NCBI RefSeq assembly: GCF_003991425.1
Contig: NZ_CP034346.1
Location: 1,029,501 to 1,093,500 of the forward strand
DNA length: 64,000 bases
Direction of reading: 5' to 3'
From: Paenibacillus lutimineralis
GTDB taxonomy: Bacteria; Bacillota; Bacilli; Paenibacillales; Paenibacillaceae
Shown here: positions 48,101 through 55,361 of the stretch, in pieces
Position numbering within the stretch: position 1 is the first letter of the stretch
Layout of the letters: each line of letters opens with the position of its first letter
Position numbers and translations under genes: made by a program
Notes under the pieces: generated by a model
Told to the model about the DNA's origin: nothing
Databases searched by the model: none
Seen by the model: the letters and a program-made list of their open reading frames with translations, nothing else

Positions 48101-48688
48101 CAGTTGAAGCCAGTAAGTTCCGGCGGCGGAGAGACTGGACCCGTCAGCCCCGAACCTGGTAATCCTGGATCTGGCAACGGCAACAACGGAACCGACAACG
48201 GTAACAATGGAACCGGCAACGGTAACAATGGAACCGGCAACGGTAACAACGGAACCGGCAACGGTAACAATGGAACCGGCAACGGTAACAACGGAACCGG
48301 CAACGGTAACAATGGAACCGGCAACGGTAACAATGGAACCGGCAACAGTAACAATGGAACCGACAACGGCAACAACGGAACCGGCAACGGTAACAACGGA
48401 ACCGGCAACGGTAACAACGGAACCGGCAACGGTAACAACGGAACCGGCAACGGTAACAACGGAACCGGCAACGGTAACAACGGAAACAACGGCAACAACG
48501 GAAACAACGGCAACAACAGCAACAATGGCAACAATGGAACCGGCAACGGCAACAACGAGCTGGACGATGCTCCGAAAACCGGAGACAACAGCGTATCGCC
48601 AATCTTCTATATGGCTTTAGCGCTGATGTCCTTGATGACGATCGGGTTCTGTCTACTCGGTAACAAGAAGAAAAGGCACATCCAGTGA
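42188..48688 (+). CDS. giant sortase-anchored adhesin with SpaA/Cna-B-type domains
   Basis: 2166 residues. Signal peptide (KQKRSIGKAVLSFCLAIMLV ... AYADS); collagen-binding-like region with isopeptide-type beta domains (to about 1130; ITWTITVNQRNYHRSDTPVA); a SpaA domain (about 1140-1230); three ~105-residue repeats beginning NLKLDTAIKGNGAD, KLTIGQKVAGNGGN and GLLIGETVEGSGAD with the DSTGEGYT/TNYTAEGYT turn; an invasin-like Big_1 domain; two carboxypeptidase-regulatory-like folds; an Asn/Gly/Thr repeat (about 1992-2122); and the sorting signal APKTGD at 2128, a membrane helix and KKKRH. The class B sortase gene follows 19 bases later. It is thus covalently wall-linked and projects far from the cell. 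ATG 42188 has GGAGGAG eight bases upstream. The N-terminus is paralogous to the SLH adhesin at 21788. Confidence 0.9.
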   Translation: MKQKRSIGKAVLSFCLAIMLVLQTVALSPAAYADSSPGDSRTEAVSESGSPNADEPSVTEAVYDAPNNFLMMAAAATDKTAVLVNANPRFNLTVKQGDSATVIPAGGEINGRDNFTLALADIAVPTQGDYPNAPPETVIQQGDYAILDKATHFPDVNLTPAGPMPINQGSLKIATVQFFADSIKITFDGAGVYDGSKNSVKIGFSANAKAADQSPGGGGNMTIFGDEFKFTNSSLVPMYRIWTDTTSKNYYSWISGDAFREGAVAWRVIVASNDKDDPTIQMKLDKLTVVDTLKDAGPYVAGSFKLYKAKTTVDASGNIKQVTAPVEVPGAGEPIIDPVNGTLTYTLPDGFGDSAAYLDFKTWIPKSKWYNEFDGINGGLVNSTSAYVAANTSATLFAEDGTTPLAGPHGAMAALTPDWIQQSGAVGPKDSNGNRLITWTITVNQRNYHRSDTPVAGLKEVTITDVLPAGTEFLSATYTVNGVDKGTITPVNNVFSIGDTDGPVQLTIVSKVTDTGKSEFTNVPRANWKLANPQGIDWNNDATGTAPNGVTATTKVTIGAHAFGKGTETHTNLAYPLNSVAGTNWAIGLTLQYDLDNPIVYDLLVHGDSLDVLNDVDDVDPKFKVTSETLAAIKSKIDTKQLWQKYREGSLNVSNGLIGEVIHLTVNGERVADLIKVTGFKGGVKGDVSFESVTTNPDNLFRQDINGSWSNSSNRGLFFDGDSYEGLADATVKNRVRMLNKEMLYASAVDEDGNALGNIAADWNRGYSNWGTSTWTRPIVVNDPNWYMDNSREDKYILAGYDRKDQTVTFRLAVNMPGFKTEEMAKDGGARVASDIKLVDTLPEGWEFVDYAPGEAYRLYTGVTGYNTNSELGRQSGGGYGQYAQAAAIIKPNDPNHVVKFTKDGNVGTFTFSKLESPYVILVKARPTNAKMATYQIGNNPIGENEAEFSMKWGDKPYSATEKHRIIVPVQSLSKTVKKPVSGVQEWTVNYTPPFEMKQGVYLLDTLAKGLKLREDEKGNLSLAPSDIAVYSGEMKGDGTLLRVGQPLNLADPNSEVKVTSGTDKATGGSTLRFDFADPNKLYQIVYQTESQGMQPGTAGNSIKLMGDDTLPPIGAQSNITLDANDVAGSANENGLLFLKKVGPDGETPLKDVKFELFNPNGTPAEDKDGEVMGEKITGSDGKTSFIIQVPGDYLLKQTYIDPDTYLPTTTVYRVRVIDAPGKPVLVDGQKVDSNNPLTVPTPVWETGNLKLDTAIKGNGADSDKDFEYTITFSNGKSYDYSGSVNGKVDSGGTIKLKGGQSITIKDIPDGITYSIVQKDSTGEGYTTDPADRTRTSSIVAHETVEAKFVNAKYLPGKLTIGQKVAGNGGNPNKDFEFTITFEGAGASGEYDYTKSDGTKRTIKSGGTIILMHGETAVIDGIPKDTNYTVTETNYTAEGYTTTWPDWQTTGVITDGGDQKEEVVNTRMVYGGLLIGETVEGSGADKNKKFEFTVEFPDAASDEAYTYTKSDGTEGTIKSNDKITLKHGETVAIEGIPSGDRYILTQTDYSGEDYSVNPVNRKHSGTIIEKEITEARFVNVRYLPGNLTLTADPEVVPGNGTTPSQLTATLTDYKGEPVVGAEIVFTLPDNSEVKATTDAQGKAIIPYTPPKLETTTTENHFITAKVDSLTEGKLTATTKVTAVPAAITGVLRDNTTGEVIPNAPLVITNEATGEKHTITTDDVGAYFFPVPYGGDYTISFTKKIKVNGLDESITFTQKAEVDSDVKGGELIPAEITAVGIVLFKQSNGQSAFLNPAFTTKARIYLKDAKGDYIEENGKPKAFPLEENGTFAAGGLITGTYTMEVRYEVAPGKELTLIRDVALNVGADGELNISQELIDPYGIITDAKTGAVIEGAKVTLYYKDGTEVKLPPIPGFAPNDNASPSQNSDVNGAYAFMVFPDTDYYLVVTKAGYETYKSPIISVGSDIVRYDVQLKPVSSGGGETGPVSPEPGNPGSGNGNNGTDNGNNGTGNGNNGTGNGNNGTGNGNNGTGNGNNGTGNGNNGTGNGNNGTGNSNNGTDNGNNGTGNGNNGTGNGNNGTGNGNNGTGNGNNGTGNGNNGNNGNNGNNGNNSNNGNNGTGNGNNELDDAPKTGDNSVSPIFYMALALMSLMTIGFCLLGNKKKRHIQ
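48165..48555 (+). repeat. 21-base in-frame tandem repeat (NGNNGTG), about 15 units
   Basis: The unit codes for Asn-Gly-Asn-Asn-Gly-Thr-Gly. About fifteen units differ by single silent or D/S changes, then degrade into NGN triplets. It forms the flexible stalk just before the sorting signal and is prone to length change by slippage. Confidence 0.9.
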
Positions 48689-48707
48689 CTGGAAAGGCGG
48701 TAAGAAA

Positions 48708-49484
48708 ATGAGCAAAACTAAAAAAATTCTTATCGCCGTTTCCTTCCTTGTGTTGGTATTTTCTCTCGTCAGTGTTGCGAGAACTCTCCTGCGGGATTAT
48801 GCTGAGCAGAAGAAAATCGAAGAGCTGGCAATAGCTTGGGAGGAAGAGTCGGACAAAGGCGGAGGGGATGCATTCCCCTCCCTTTTGTTCAATAAGGGGA
48901 ATGAGCCGGTCTTGCTTCCCGAATTTCGAGAGCTTTACGAGAGGAACTCCGACATCGTCGGTTGGCTAAAGATTGACGGCACCCGAATTGAGTATCCGGT
49001 TATGCAGAATCCTCAGGATGCGGAGTACTATCTCAATCATGATTTCGATAAAAAGGAAAACAAAGGGGGTCTCCCCTTTTTAGACGCGCATAGCCGGGCC
49101 AACGGTTCGGACATTTTGCTGATTCACGGACATCACATGAAAAGCGGCTGGATGTTTAAAGACTTAATGAAGTATAAGAACGAAAGTTTTTATAAAGAGC
49201 ATGCTACGTTCCAGTTCAGCTCGCTTTATGAAAAGGAAGAGTATGAGATTGTTTCTGTTATCCTCTCAGAGGTTTATCGCAAATCGGACGACGTTTTTAA
49301 ATACTACCAGATTGAAAATATAAATACGCCCGCCGAATTCGATTCGTATGTTCAGAACATCAAAAAACTTGCTCTTTATGATACGGGGGTAACAGCCCAG
49401 TATGGCGACAAGCTTATTGTACTTTCCACATGCGAGTACTCGACCGAAAACGGCCGGTTAGCGGTGGTCGCTCGAAAGCGTTAA
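48708..49484 (+). CDS. class B sortase
   Basis: A 258-residue transpeptidase with an N-terminal membrane anchor (LIAVSFLVLVFSLVSVA). The catalytic triad is visible: His142 in IHGHHM, Cys242 in LSTCEYS and Arg250 in NGRLAVVARKR. The N-terminal helical extension and the sheet insertions (NSDIVGWLKIDGTRIEYPVM) are of the class B type. Its only plausible partner here is the adhesin ending 19 bases upstream, with an APKTG signal. Class B sortases of staphylococci use NPQTN, but those of clostridia use (S/P)PxTG-type signals, to which this fits better. AAGGCGG precedes ATG. A terminator follows. Confidence 0.92.
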   Translation: MSKTKKILIAVSFLVLVFSLVSVARTLLRDYAEQKKIEELAIAWEEESDKGGGDAFPSLLFNKGNEPVLLPEFRELYERNSDIVGWLKIDGTRIEYPVMQNPQDAEYYLNHDFDKKENKGGLPFLDAHSRANGSDILLIHGHHMKSGWMFKDLMKYKNESFYKEHATFQFSSLYEKEEYEIVSVILSEVYRKSDDVFKYYQIENINTPAEFDSYVQNIKKLALYDTGVTAQYGDKLIVLSTCEYSTENGRLAVVARKR

Positions 49485-49520
49485 TGGCAATGGGGAAACA
49501 CGGGAAACAAGCTGCTTCAT

Positions 49521-49553
49521 ATCGCGTCCTCCTCTGGAGGGCGCGATTTTTTT
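49521..49553 (+). terminator. terminator after the sortase
   Basis: ATCGCGTCCTCC pairs with GGAGGGCGCGAT around TCT, followed by seven T. The remaining gap to 49807 holds a TATAAT at 49780-49785 before the ABC exporter, with TTGACT 21 bases ahead of it (a long spacer). Confidence 0.9.
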
Positions 49554-49807
49554 ATAGATATAGCTTTTTCTGTGGAAATATTTAAGCCCCAATTATAATG
49601 GCTTTTAATTTCTCCATTCCTTTTGCTAAGGGGCGGTTATTTTTATTGGGTACGATAAACGATCCGAAAGGTAAGCATAAGTTATAGAATGAATTGCCGC
49701 ATAATCAATGTTCTTTATTTTTTCTTTAGATTTCACATTTATAATATGTTGAGATTGACTAACCAGACTTTTTCTTCATTGTATAATTAAGGAAGAGAGG
49801 TATCAAT

Positions 49808-50533
49808 GTGACAAATATTATTATGGAAGTAAAGCAGATCACGAAGAACATCGGTAAGAGACCAATTATTCATGAATCTTCATTTCAATTGGAACAAGGA
49901 AAGATATATGGCTTTATAGGACCTAATGGAGCTGGCAAAACAACAGTGATGCGTATCATGACTGGATTGATTCAACCGACAAGTGGGGAGGTTCGGATTG
50001 ATTCGTACAGCGTAAAAACTCAACGTCAGCAAGCAATCGCAAGAGTTGGAGCTATTATAGAATCACCAGTATTTTTCGAGTATATGACTGGTAGACAGGT
50101 GCTGCGGAATTTATCCCGACTTCATCCAACAATAAAGTCAAACCAAAGGGAAGAACATATTGAAAAGTTGTTAACAACAGTAGGTCTGGAAAAAAGAGGT
50201 GACGATAAAGTACGAACATATTCTTTAGGGATGAAACAAAGACTAGGAATTGCTCAGTCTATGCTCGGTAGTCCCAAACTGTTGTTGCTTGATGAACCTT
50301 CTAATGGACTTGATCCTATAGGAATGAGAGAACTTAGGGATATTATATTTAAATTGAGAGAGTCCGAAAATCTGGCCTTTTTTATTTCCAGTCATCTGCT
50401 TGATGAACTGCAGCAAATGTGTGATGAACTTATTATAATTCGTGAAGGCTCAATAATTTTGAAGGGACCAAAGGAAGATATAGTTAAGGAAGGTCAAAGA
50501 CTCGAGGATGCCTTTTTGGAGTTGGTCCAATGA
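49808..50533 (+). CDS. ABC transporter ATP-binding protein (BcrA/lantibiotic-immunity type)
   Basis: A 241-residue ATPase: Walker A GPNGAGKTT, Q-loop region, signature YSLGMKQRLGIAQ, Walker B LLLLDEPSNGLDP and the switch histidine in ISSHLLDE. The EVKQITKNIGKRPIIHESSF start and the YSLGMKQ signature are typical of BcrA/LanF-type exporters that remove peptide antibiotics from the membrane. GTG 49808 follows GGAAGAGAGG. The stop overlaps the first permease start (ATGA), so the three genes are coupled. No two-component BceRS-like pair is present. Confidence 0.88.
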   Translation: MTNIIMEVKQITKNIGKRPIIHESSFQLEQGKIYGFIGPNGAGKTTVMRIMTGLIQPTSGEVRIDSYSVKTQRQQAIARVGAIIESPVFFEYMTGRQVLRNLSRLHPTIKSNQREEHIEKLLTTVGLEKRGDDKVRTYSLGMKQRLGIAQSMLGSPKLLLLDEPSNGLDPIGMRELRDIIFKLRESENLAFFISSHLLDELQQMCDELIIIREGSIILKGPKEDIVKEGQRLEDAFLELVQ

Positions 50534-51321
50534 TGAATGCATTAACATTAAGTGAGCTGGAACGTTTGTTGAAAAATAAATGGATATGGTGTTTGCTTGT
50601 ATGCACACCAATACTTGCTTATGTTGCAGGGAACTATCTCCTTGATAGCTCTAATGTGATATCCGCTGGCTTGTTTATGGTTGAAGGTCTTCAAGTGAAT
50701 TTATATTTGATGTGTAATATAGCAGTTGCTGCTATTGTTGGTGCTGTATTTACAGAGGAATATCGTGGAGGCCAGTTACGGCTTTTGTTTTTACGTTCGT
50801 ACTCCAGAGCTAATATTTTTTTTAGTAAATTAATAGTGATTAATATTATGATCGTGGTTTTATTGATTGTAATGGCAATTTCGTTAAGTATTATAGGGCT
50901 TGTTCAATTTCCACATGAAGGTGAGAATCAGATTTCTTTAGTACTTACAATAAAAATTATTGCTCCGTATTATTTCATGGCCTATTTAACTTTGATGGGA
51001 ATATCATGCCTCTTTTCTTATATGGCGCTTATTAGCAAGAATGTGAGCTTTATGCTGGGTCTTTGCGTGGGTTATGTTCTAGTAACATTGTTATTTGACG
51101 GACTGTATTTATATTTTGCGAATTTATTCGAAAGTGGATCACTTATACATGAATTGGTGGCTTACGCTTTAATTCCGTACATGCAACATACAGGTCTCTA
51201 TTCTGCACTAAATGGGAATATTCACTCCATTTCAGCGATGGCTATAATTCTGGTGTTTTATATGTTTGTTTTCGTATGGTCTGCCTATCGTCGATTTGTG
51301 ATAGATGATTATTTATATTAG
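50530..51321 (+). CDS. ABC-2 type permease, first subunit
   Basis: A 263-residue protein with six predicted membrane helices, a short cytoplasmic N-terminus (LSELERLLKNKWIWCLLVCT) and the EEYRGGQLRLLFLRSYSR coupling region after the second helix, as in LanE/BcrB-like permeases. It overlaps the ATPase gene by four bases. It would form the membrane pore with the next gene product. Confidence 0.8.
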   Translation: MMNALTLSELERLLKNKWIWCLLVCTPILAYVAGNYLLDSSNVISAGLFMVEGLQVNLYLMCNIAVAAIVGAVFTEEYRGGQLRLLFLRSYSRANIFFSKLIVINIMIVVLLIVMAISLSIIGLVQFPHEGENQISLVLTIKIIAPYYFMAYLTLMGISCLFSYMALISKNVSFMLGLCVGYVLVTLLFDGLYLYFANLFESGSLIHELVAYALIPYMQHTGLYSALNGNIHSISAMAIILVFYMFVFVWSAYRRFVIDDYLY

Positions 51322-51331
51322 GAGGTAGCAT

Positions 51332-52102
51332 ATGTTTGGAGCATGGGTCAGTGAAATGGAACGAATATGGAAAAGTAAATCAATGCTGATTCTATATTTC
51401 ATTTTTATAGCTTTATTAGCAGCCAATATATGGGGAGGGGTACTAAACGGTTCAGGAACCCTCCGATTTGGTGAAGGTAAAATTGAGCTTAACAGTCTTA
51501 CTGTGCCTTGGTATATGATGGACGGGATCTCTTTGCTACTCACCCTTGTTGTACTACCCGTAATTTACGTAAATCAGTTAAGTGGCGAGATCCATTCTGG
51601 AGCTTACCGGTTATATGTGTTGCGTCCATTCCCTCGGTATCAGATTTGGCTAAGCAAGCTATTGGCTTTGGCTGCTACAACGATAATGTTAATCGGATTT
51701 ACATTTATTTTAGTTATGGCAGCTTCATGGTTACTATTTCCTAGAGCGGATATGATGACATTGTATGGTTCAAATGAATCCGTTCACGTATCTAAAGCTA
51801 TTTTATACAATTTTAATTTTTATGTATTGTTTGCTCTTGTAAGTATATCTAAATTAATGTTCTGTAGTGCGGTTTGTTTATTTATTTCAAGACCTCTTAT
51901 ATCCTTTGTCACCATTTTTATACTCTCTTTTCTTCTATATTTCAAAATTGCGGTTAATTTAGTTATTTTAGCAGATCCTTTTCAGAAATTATTACTGACA
52001 CTAAGACCAGAAGGTTACCCGCAGTTTTGGATTTATTCGCTAGGGACACTTATCGTTTGCGCGCTCATAAGCTTTGTGAAGTGGCAGAGAAAAATGGTTT
52101 GA
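51332..52102 (+). CDS. ABC-2 type permease, second subunit
   Basis: A 256-residue protein with six membrane helices and a similar layout to the first permease (WVSEMERIWKSKSMLILYFI; SGEIHSGAYRLYVLRPFPRY), so the two probably arose by duplication and work as a LanE/LanG-like pair. AGGAGG precedes ATG 51332, ten bases after the previous stop. Confidence 0.8.
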   Translation: MFGAWVSEMERIWKSKSMLILYFIFIALLAANIWGGVLNGSGTLRFGEGKIELNSLTVPWYMMDGISLLLTLVVLPVIYVNQLSGEIHSGAYRLYVLRPFPRYQIWLSKLLALAATTIMLIGFTFILVMAASWLLFPRADMMTLYGSNESVHVSKAILYNFNFYVLFALVSISKLMFCSAVCLFISRPLISFVTIFILSFLLYFKIAVNLVILADPFQKLLLTLRPEGYPQFWIYSLGTLIVCALISFVKWQRKMV

Positions 52103-52619
52103 TTCTAATATCGTATCATGACAGGCAAAGCAGGTGTTCTAAGGGTTAAAAGACACGTGTGCTGAAGGATGAAGGATTCGTACGGTGGAAAAAAGGCCAG
52201 TGGATATGTTTTTGTGGATGGTTCATGTGGAACGGTGGCTTTGTTGGTGAGGGATGTAACATAAAACATCTAAAAAGAACGCCAAGGGACTTTTTTCCTT
52301 GGCGTCTTCTGTATCGAATTATCGATATCGTTATCAGGGGAAATACCGTGCTTGTTTTGTACATACGCATTGGAAGATCGATTTTCCGCGATCCACTGGT
52401 TCCCTGGCTTCATACATGTTAAAAAGTCTTTAGACACAATGCTGGGCGGCATGGGCCCGCTAACGAATTCTACTGGATTTGAGTATGGAGATGGTTCAGA
52501 ATAGAGACAGGGAACTTGACTATCTATTAAGCAATTCGTATCAGACAATAAGCCCGCGGACTCGGGTGACGCTGGTGTTTCTGACATTATGAGGCTTTTG
52601 AAACTAAGGAGGTAGTGCT
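52103..52619. other. gap with a hairpin, no recognised gene
   Basis: Contains a strong inverted repeat at 52275-52308 (CGCCAAGG with CCTTGGCG). On the minus strand it is followed by TTCTTTTT, on the plus strand it has a T run in the loop, so it may be a terminator read from the right. Open frames on both strands look non-coding. An AAGGAGG ribosome site for the next gene lies at its end. Confidence 0.5.
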
Positions 52620-53402
52620 ATGGAAAAAAATCTGTTGGAACAGTTAACACTTTGGCATGACAATGATGAATTTGAAAAAATAGTAGGCAAAATCGCAGAA
52701 ATTCCCGAACAGGAAAGAGATTACGATGTAGTCAGCCATTTGGCGAGAGCATTAAACAATCTGGACCGTTACGAAGAAGCATTGCAGCAGCTTTGGACGA
52801 TCAAAACAGAAGGCGAGCATGACCCTCTTTGGCATTTTCGTGTTGGTTATGCCTACTACTCCCTATCACAATATGAGGATGCAGTAAACGCATTCGAAAT
52901 GGCGAATAAACTGGATCCCGAGGATGAAGATGCTGAGATGCTTTTGAAATGGAGCCGCCACGAGATTGACATCATAACAAACCCTCAGGAGAATTCGATG
53001 GCTGTGCAACCAAATGCAATTGCTTCAGTGAAGAATGATACTCTGGCGAATGAACTCAACAATTTTAAAGAAAGAATCAAACCGTTTCAGTTCATAGAGC
53101 ATGATAGCGGCAATGTGTCCATGATTTTGAATGTTGGTGTTTATAAAGATGAGGTTTTTCAGACACGGGCTGACGAGGGATTTGAAGGCAATGGTTACGA
53201 TTGGGAATCCTTGGCAGTGGTCTTTCTTGTGGAAAAAATGCCTCATCTAGAAGATAGCGTACATTTTGACCCGGAAGCCGATATGTTCTGCGCTTATTCA
53301 GACCATAGAGAGGCTTTGCAAAAATTTGCGATTGGGTTTAAAGATGCTTGCGAGGATGACGCCGTAATCAGGGATTTATTCTCCCGCGCTGAATTGGATT
53401 GA
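52620..53402 (+). CDS. TPR plus Imm51 immunity-type protein
   Basis: 260 residues. The first half is two or three tetratricopeptide repeats (LARALNNLDRYEEALQQLWT; VGYAYYSLSQYEDAVNAFEM). The second half, from about residue 150 (FQFIEHDSGNVSMILNVGVY, EGNGYDWESLAVVFL, HFDPEADMFCAYS), matches the Imm51 family found next to polymorphic toxins. No toxin gene is near, so it may be an orphan immunity gene guarding against neighbours, or a duplicated module. AGGAGG precedes ATG 52620. Confidence 0.75.
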   Translation: MEKNLLEQLTLWHDNDEFEKIVGKIAEIPEQERDYDVVSHLARALNNLDRYEEALQQLWTIKTEGEHDPLWHFRVGYAYYSLSQYEDAVNAFEMANKLDPEDEDAEMLLKWSRHEIDIITNPQENSMAVQPNAIASVKNDTLANELNNFKERIKPFQFIEHDSGNVSMILNVGVYKDEVFQTRADEGFEGNGYDWESLAVVFLVEKMPHLEDSVHFDPEADMFCAYSDHREALQKFAIGFKDACEDDAVIRDLFSRAELD

Positions 53403-53444
53403 TTCAAGGGCAAAATGTATGGGCTAAATTGACAATGATTGGTG

Positions 53445-54374
53445 GTGTTTGCTATTCATAAAATTAGCAGGCAAAAGACTGTAGAGGGTACTCGAATTCC
53501 AGGCATTATCAATAACATGCAGTACTTCTACATTAATCTTGATGTATACGAAGATGGAATGATTAATTGTTGGGAATTAGTGGATTTGGAAGGCTTAAAA
53601 GAAAAACTTGAAATTGGTTGGCTTGTGCCAAGCATCCCTCATGGAGAAAATATATCCATTCATGGGTTAGGAGAATACGAAATTATAACTGGCTCGTGGA
53701 ATTATAATAAGAACAGTTATTATGAGTACATAAAGGAAACGATTGAGCGCCTTAATCCTAATTTGAGTAATATATACACCATTTCAGAAGAAGAAAAAAA
53801 GTTATTGGAACAGCGGAGAATATCTTATTCGCCGGAAGCCAAGGATTTTTATGTGAAAAGCGAATTATTTTATCAAACAGTTAACGGGAACGGTTTCCCA
53901 ATCTTCATGAGGCATGAGAGTTGCTGCTATTTAGCGAATCTAGTGGTTTATCAAGACGGGTGCGTGAAAGTGTATCATTCAGGACGCGAGCTGGATTATG
54001 AAATCGAAGAAGTTCAAGAAATGTTTCATGATGGTACGTTTTTAACGGAATTTAAGACACCCACAAAGATTATTATTGATGATTTTGCAGAGGTTACGCT
54101 TGGAAAAGCCATATACTATACTGATCCTGAAGAAAAATATAAGGAACTTTTGGATATTCATTCGAAACTGAATGGAAAGAAAACATCATTAGAAAAATGC
54201 AGGGAAGCCTATTATAGTTATCTTGAATATCCCTCTGATTATGCAAGGGAGAAGCTTAAAGAACTGTACGAACTTATTCCAGAGCATGAAAGAATGTATT
54301 TAGGCGACATGGATAGTAAAGATGCCGATTATATAAGAATCATTTATTATCCAGAAGACAAAAGAGAAGTCTAG
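53445..54374 (+). CDS. protein with two copies of an immunity-like domain (DUF7638-like)
   Basis: About 309 residues. Residues 5-85 (KTVEGTRIPGIINNMQYFYI ... YEDGMINCWELVDLEGL ... SIHGLGEYEI) and 150-230 (QTVNGNGFPIFMR ... VVYQDGCVKVY ... IIDDFAEVTL) are diverged repeats of one alpha/beta domain, so the gene arose by internal duplication. The C-terminus is helical. I associate the domain with a DUF common in Paenibacillus (DUF7638, from memory). Position 40 bases after a TPR-Imm51 gene suggests an immunity or contact-dependent role. The start is uncertain: TTG 53439, GTG 53442 and GTG 53445 are all possible and none has a good ribosome site. A terminator follows. Confidence 0.6.
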   Translation: MFAIHKISRQKTVEGTRIPGIINNMQYFYINLDVYEDGMINCWELVDLEGLKEKLEIGWLVPSIPHGENISIHGLGEYEIITGSWNYNKNSYYEYIKETIERLNPNLSNIYTISEEEKKLLEQRRISYSPEAKDFYVKSELFYQTVNGNGFPIFMRHESCCYLANLVVYQDGCVKVYHSGRELDYEIEEVQEMFHDGTFLTEFKTPTKIIIDDFAEVTLGKAIYYTDPEEKYKELLDIHSKLNGKKTSLEKCREAYYSYLEYPSDYAREKLKELYELIPEHERMYLGDMDSKDADYIRIIYYPEDKREV

Positions 54375-54380
54375 TCGAAT

Positions 54381-54425
54381 AATAGACCGCAATCCTCTGT
54401 CAGAGGGCGGTCTATTTGCGTTTAT
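54381..54425 (+). terminator. terminator after the duplicated-domain gene
   Basis: AATAGACCGC at 54381-54390 pairs with GCGGTCTATT at 54407-54416; inner CCTCTG and CAGAGG also pair. Followed by TGCGTTTAT. The gap from 54426 to 54718 has no recognised gene. Confidence 0.75.
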
Positions 54426-54718
54426 GGAATCGGTAATGATTTTCAACATATCGGGACTGTAGGGGGGGCCCTTGACTGAAGCACATGCGATCTCGGGCAC
54501 TAACAGCAATTTCCGATTCTGAACCGCGTGGACGATGTGCTGATTCAGCTATCGGGTTATGGCCAAAATTATGGTATGATAGACCTTCACCCAAGGGCAA
54601 TACTTTAACTCTAGAAATTTGGTTATTTCAAATCAAACCAGCCTGGCACTATAGGTGTCATTGCCATAAAACTGCCGCGAAATACTGGTAATCAGGCTTA
54701 GAGAACATAGGAGGATAC

Positions 54719-55288
54719 ATGTCCTGGAGCAAATTAAAGCAACAACTGGAGAGCTTTCTCTCTCCTGCGTTAAATGGAAGGGTCGAATACCGGGCAACCG
54801 GTTATCGTTATCTACCTGATAAATCCGGAATTTGTTATCTTGCCGTAGATAAAAAGAACGTACTTAATATGAGCGATACAACTGGCTCAATCCGATGGTA
54901 TCAGACGGAGCAGGAAATTAAGAATGATCCGGATATCCAAATTCCTATCAACCATGATGAAATTGAAGCGATCAGAGAGGATACCAAGGGGACCGTTCCC
55001 GAGGATCGTCTTAAAGTCATTGCAAGAAGCAGAAAAATTTCAGAACTTGCAAAAGAGCTTTTGTCAGCACAGACCGCATTAAGTAAATCCAATTTTGTCG
55101 TAGTAGCTACTACGTTTTTATCGATTTCTATAGATGAAAGCTTGGAGAGTAATGATATCTTATTGAATATTTTAGCTTTAGTGGATAGACGAGTTGGCAA
55201 AAAGCGAATTTTAAACATGGCTGAGAAGATGAAGTTAAAGCATCCCATTGTGCAGTATTTTTATGAACTACGACGCAGTACGTTCTGA
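54719..55288 (+). CDS. SF0329 family protein
   Basis: A 189-residue soluble protein: WSKLKQQLESFLSPALNGRV, ATGYRYLPDKSGICYLAVDK, SIRWYQTEQEIKNDP and DDILLNILALVDRRVGKKR. These are the conserved blocks of the SF0329 family, which is found in scattered copies in enterobacteria and Bacillota and has no known function. Its patchy distribution and place among immunity-type genes are consistent with a role in toxin/immunity or defence loci, but that is inference. ATAGGAGG precedes ATG 54719. Confidence 0.7.
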   Translation: MSWSKLKQQLESFLSPALNGRVEYRATGYRYLPDKSGICYLAVDKKNVLNMSDTTGSIRWYQTEQEIKNDPDIQIPINHDEIEAIREDTKGTVPEDRLKVIARSRKISELAKELLSAQTALSKSNFVVVATTFLSISIDESLESNDILLNILALVDRRVGKKRILNMAEKMKLKHPIVQYFYELRRSTF

Positions 55289-55361
55289 AAATGAACTTGC
55301 ATTGACGGGTCACATCGTTCTAGGAGTGCTTTCACTGAAACATTTGGACACCAATGGGGCT

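Noticed and set aside
48165..48555. Tandem repeat considered as a CRISPR array
   Set aside because: Units are directly adjacent without unique spacers, remain in frame and encode NGNNGTG within a surface protein.
48091..48602. Long minus-strand frames of Leu/Pro or Cys/Arg repeats opposite the adhesin stalk
   Set aside because: They are mirror frames of the 21-base coding repeat; no start signal and no sensible composition.
52270..52587. 105-codon minus-strand frame in the gap before the TPR-Imm51 gene
   Set aside because: No ribosome site, ends inside a strong hairpin, no family; kept only as part of the gap description.
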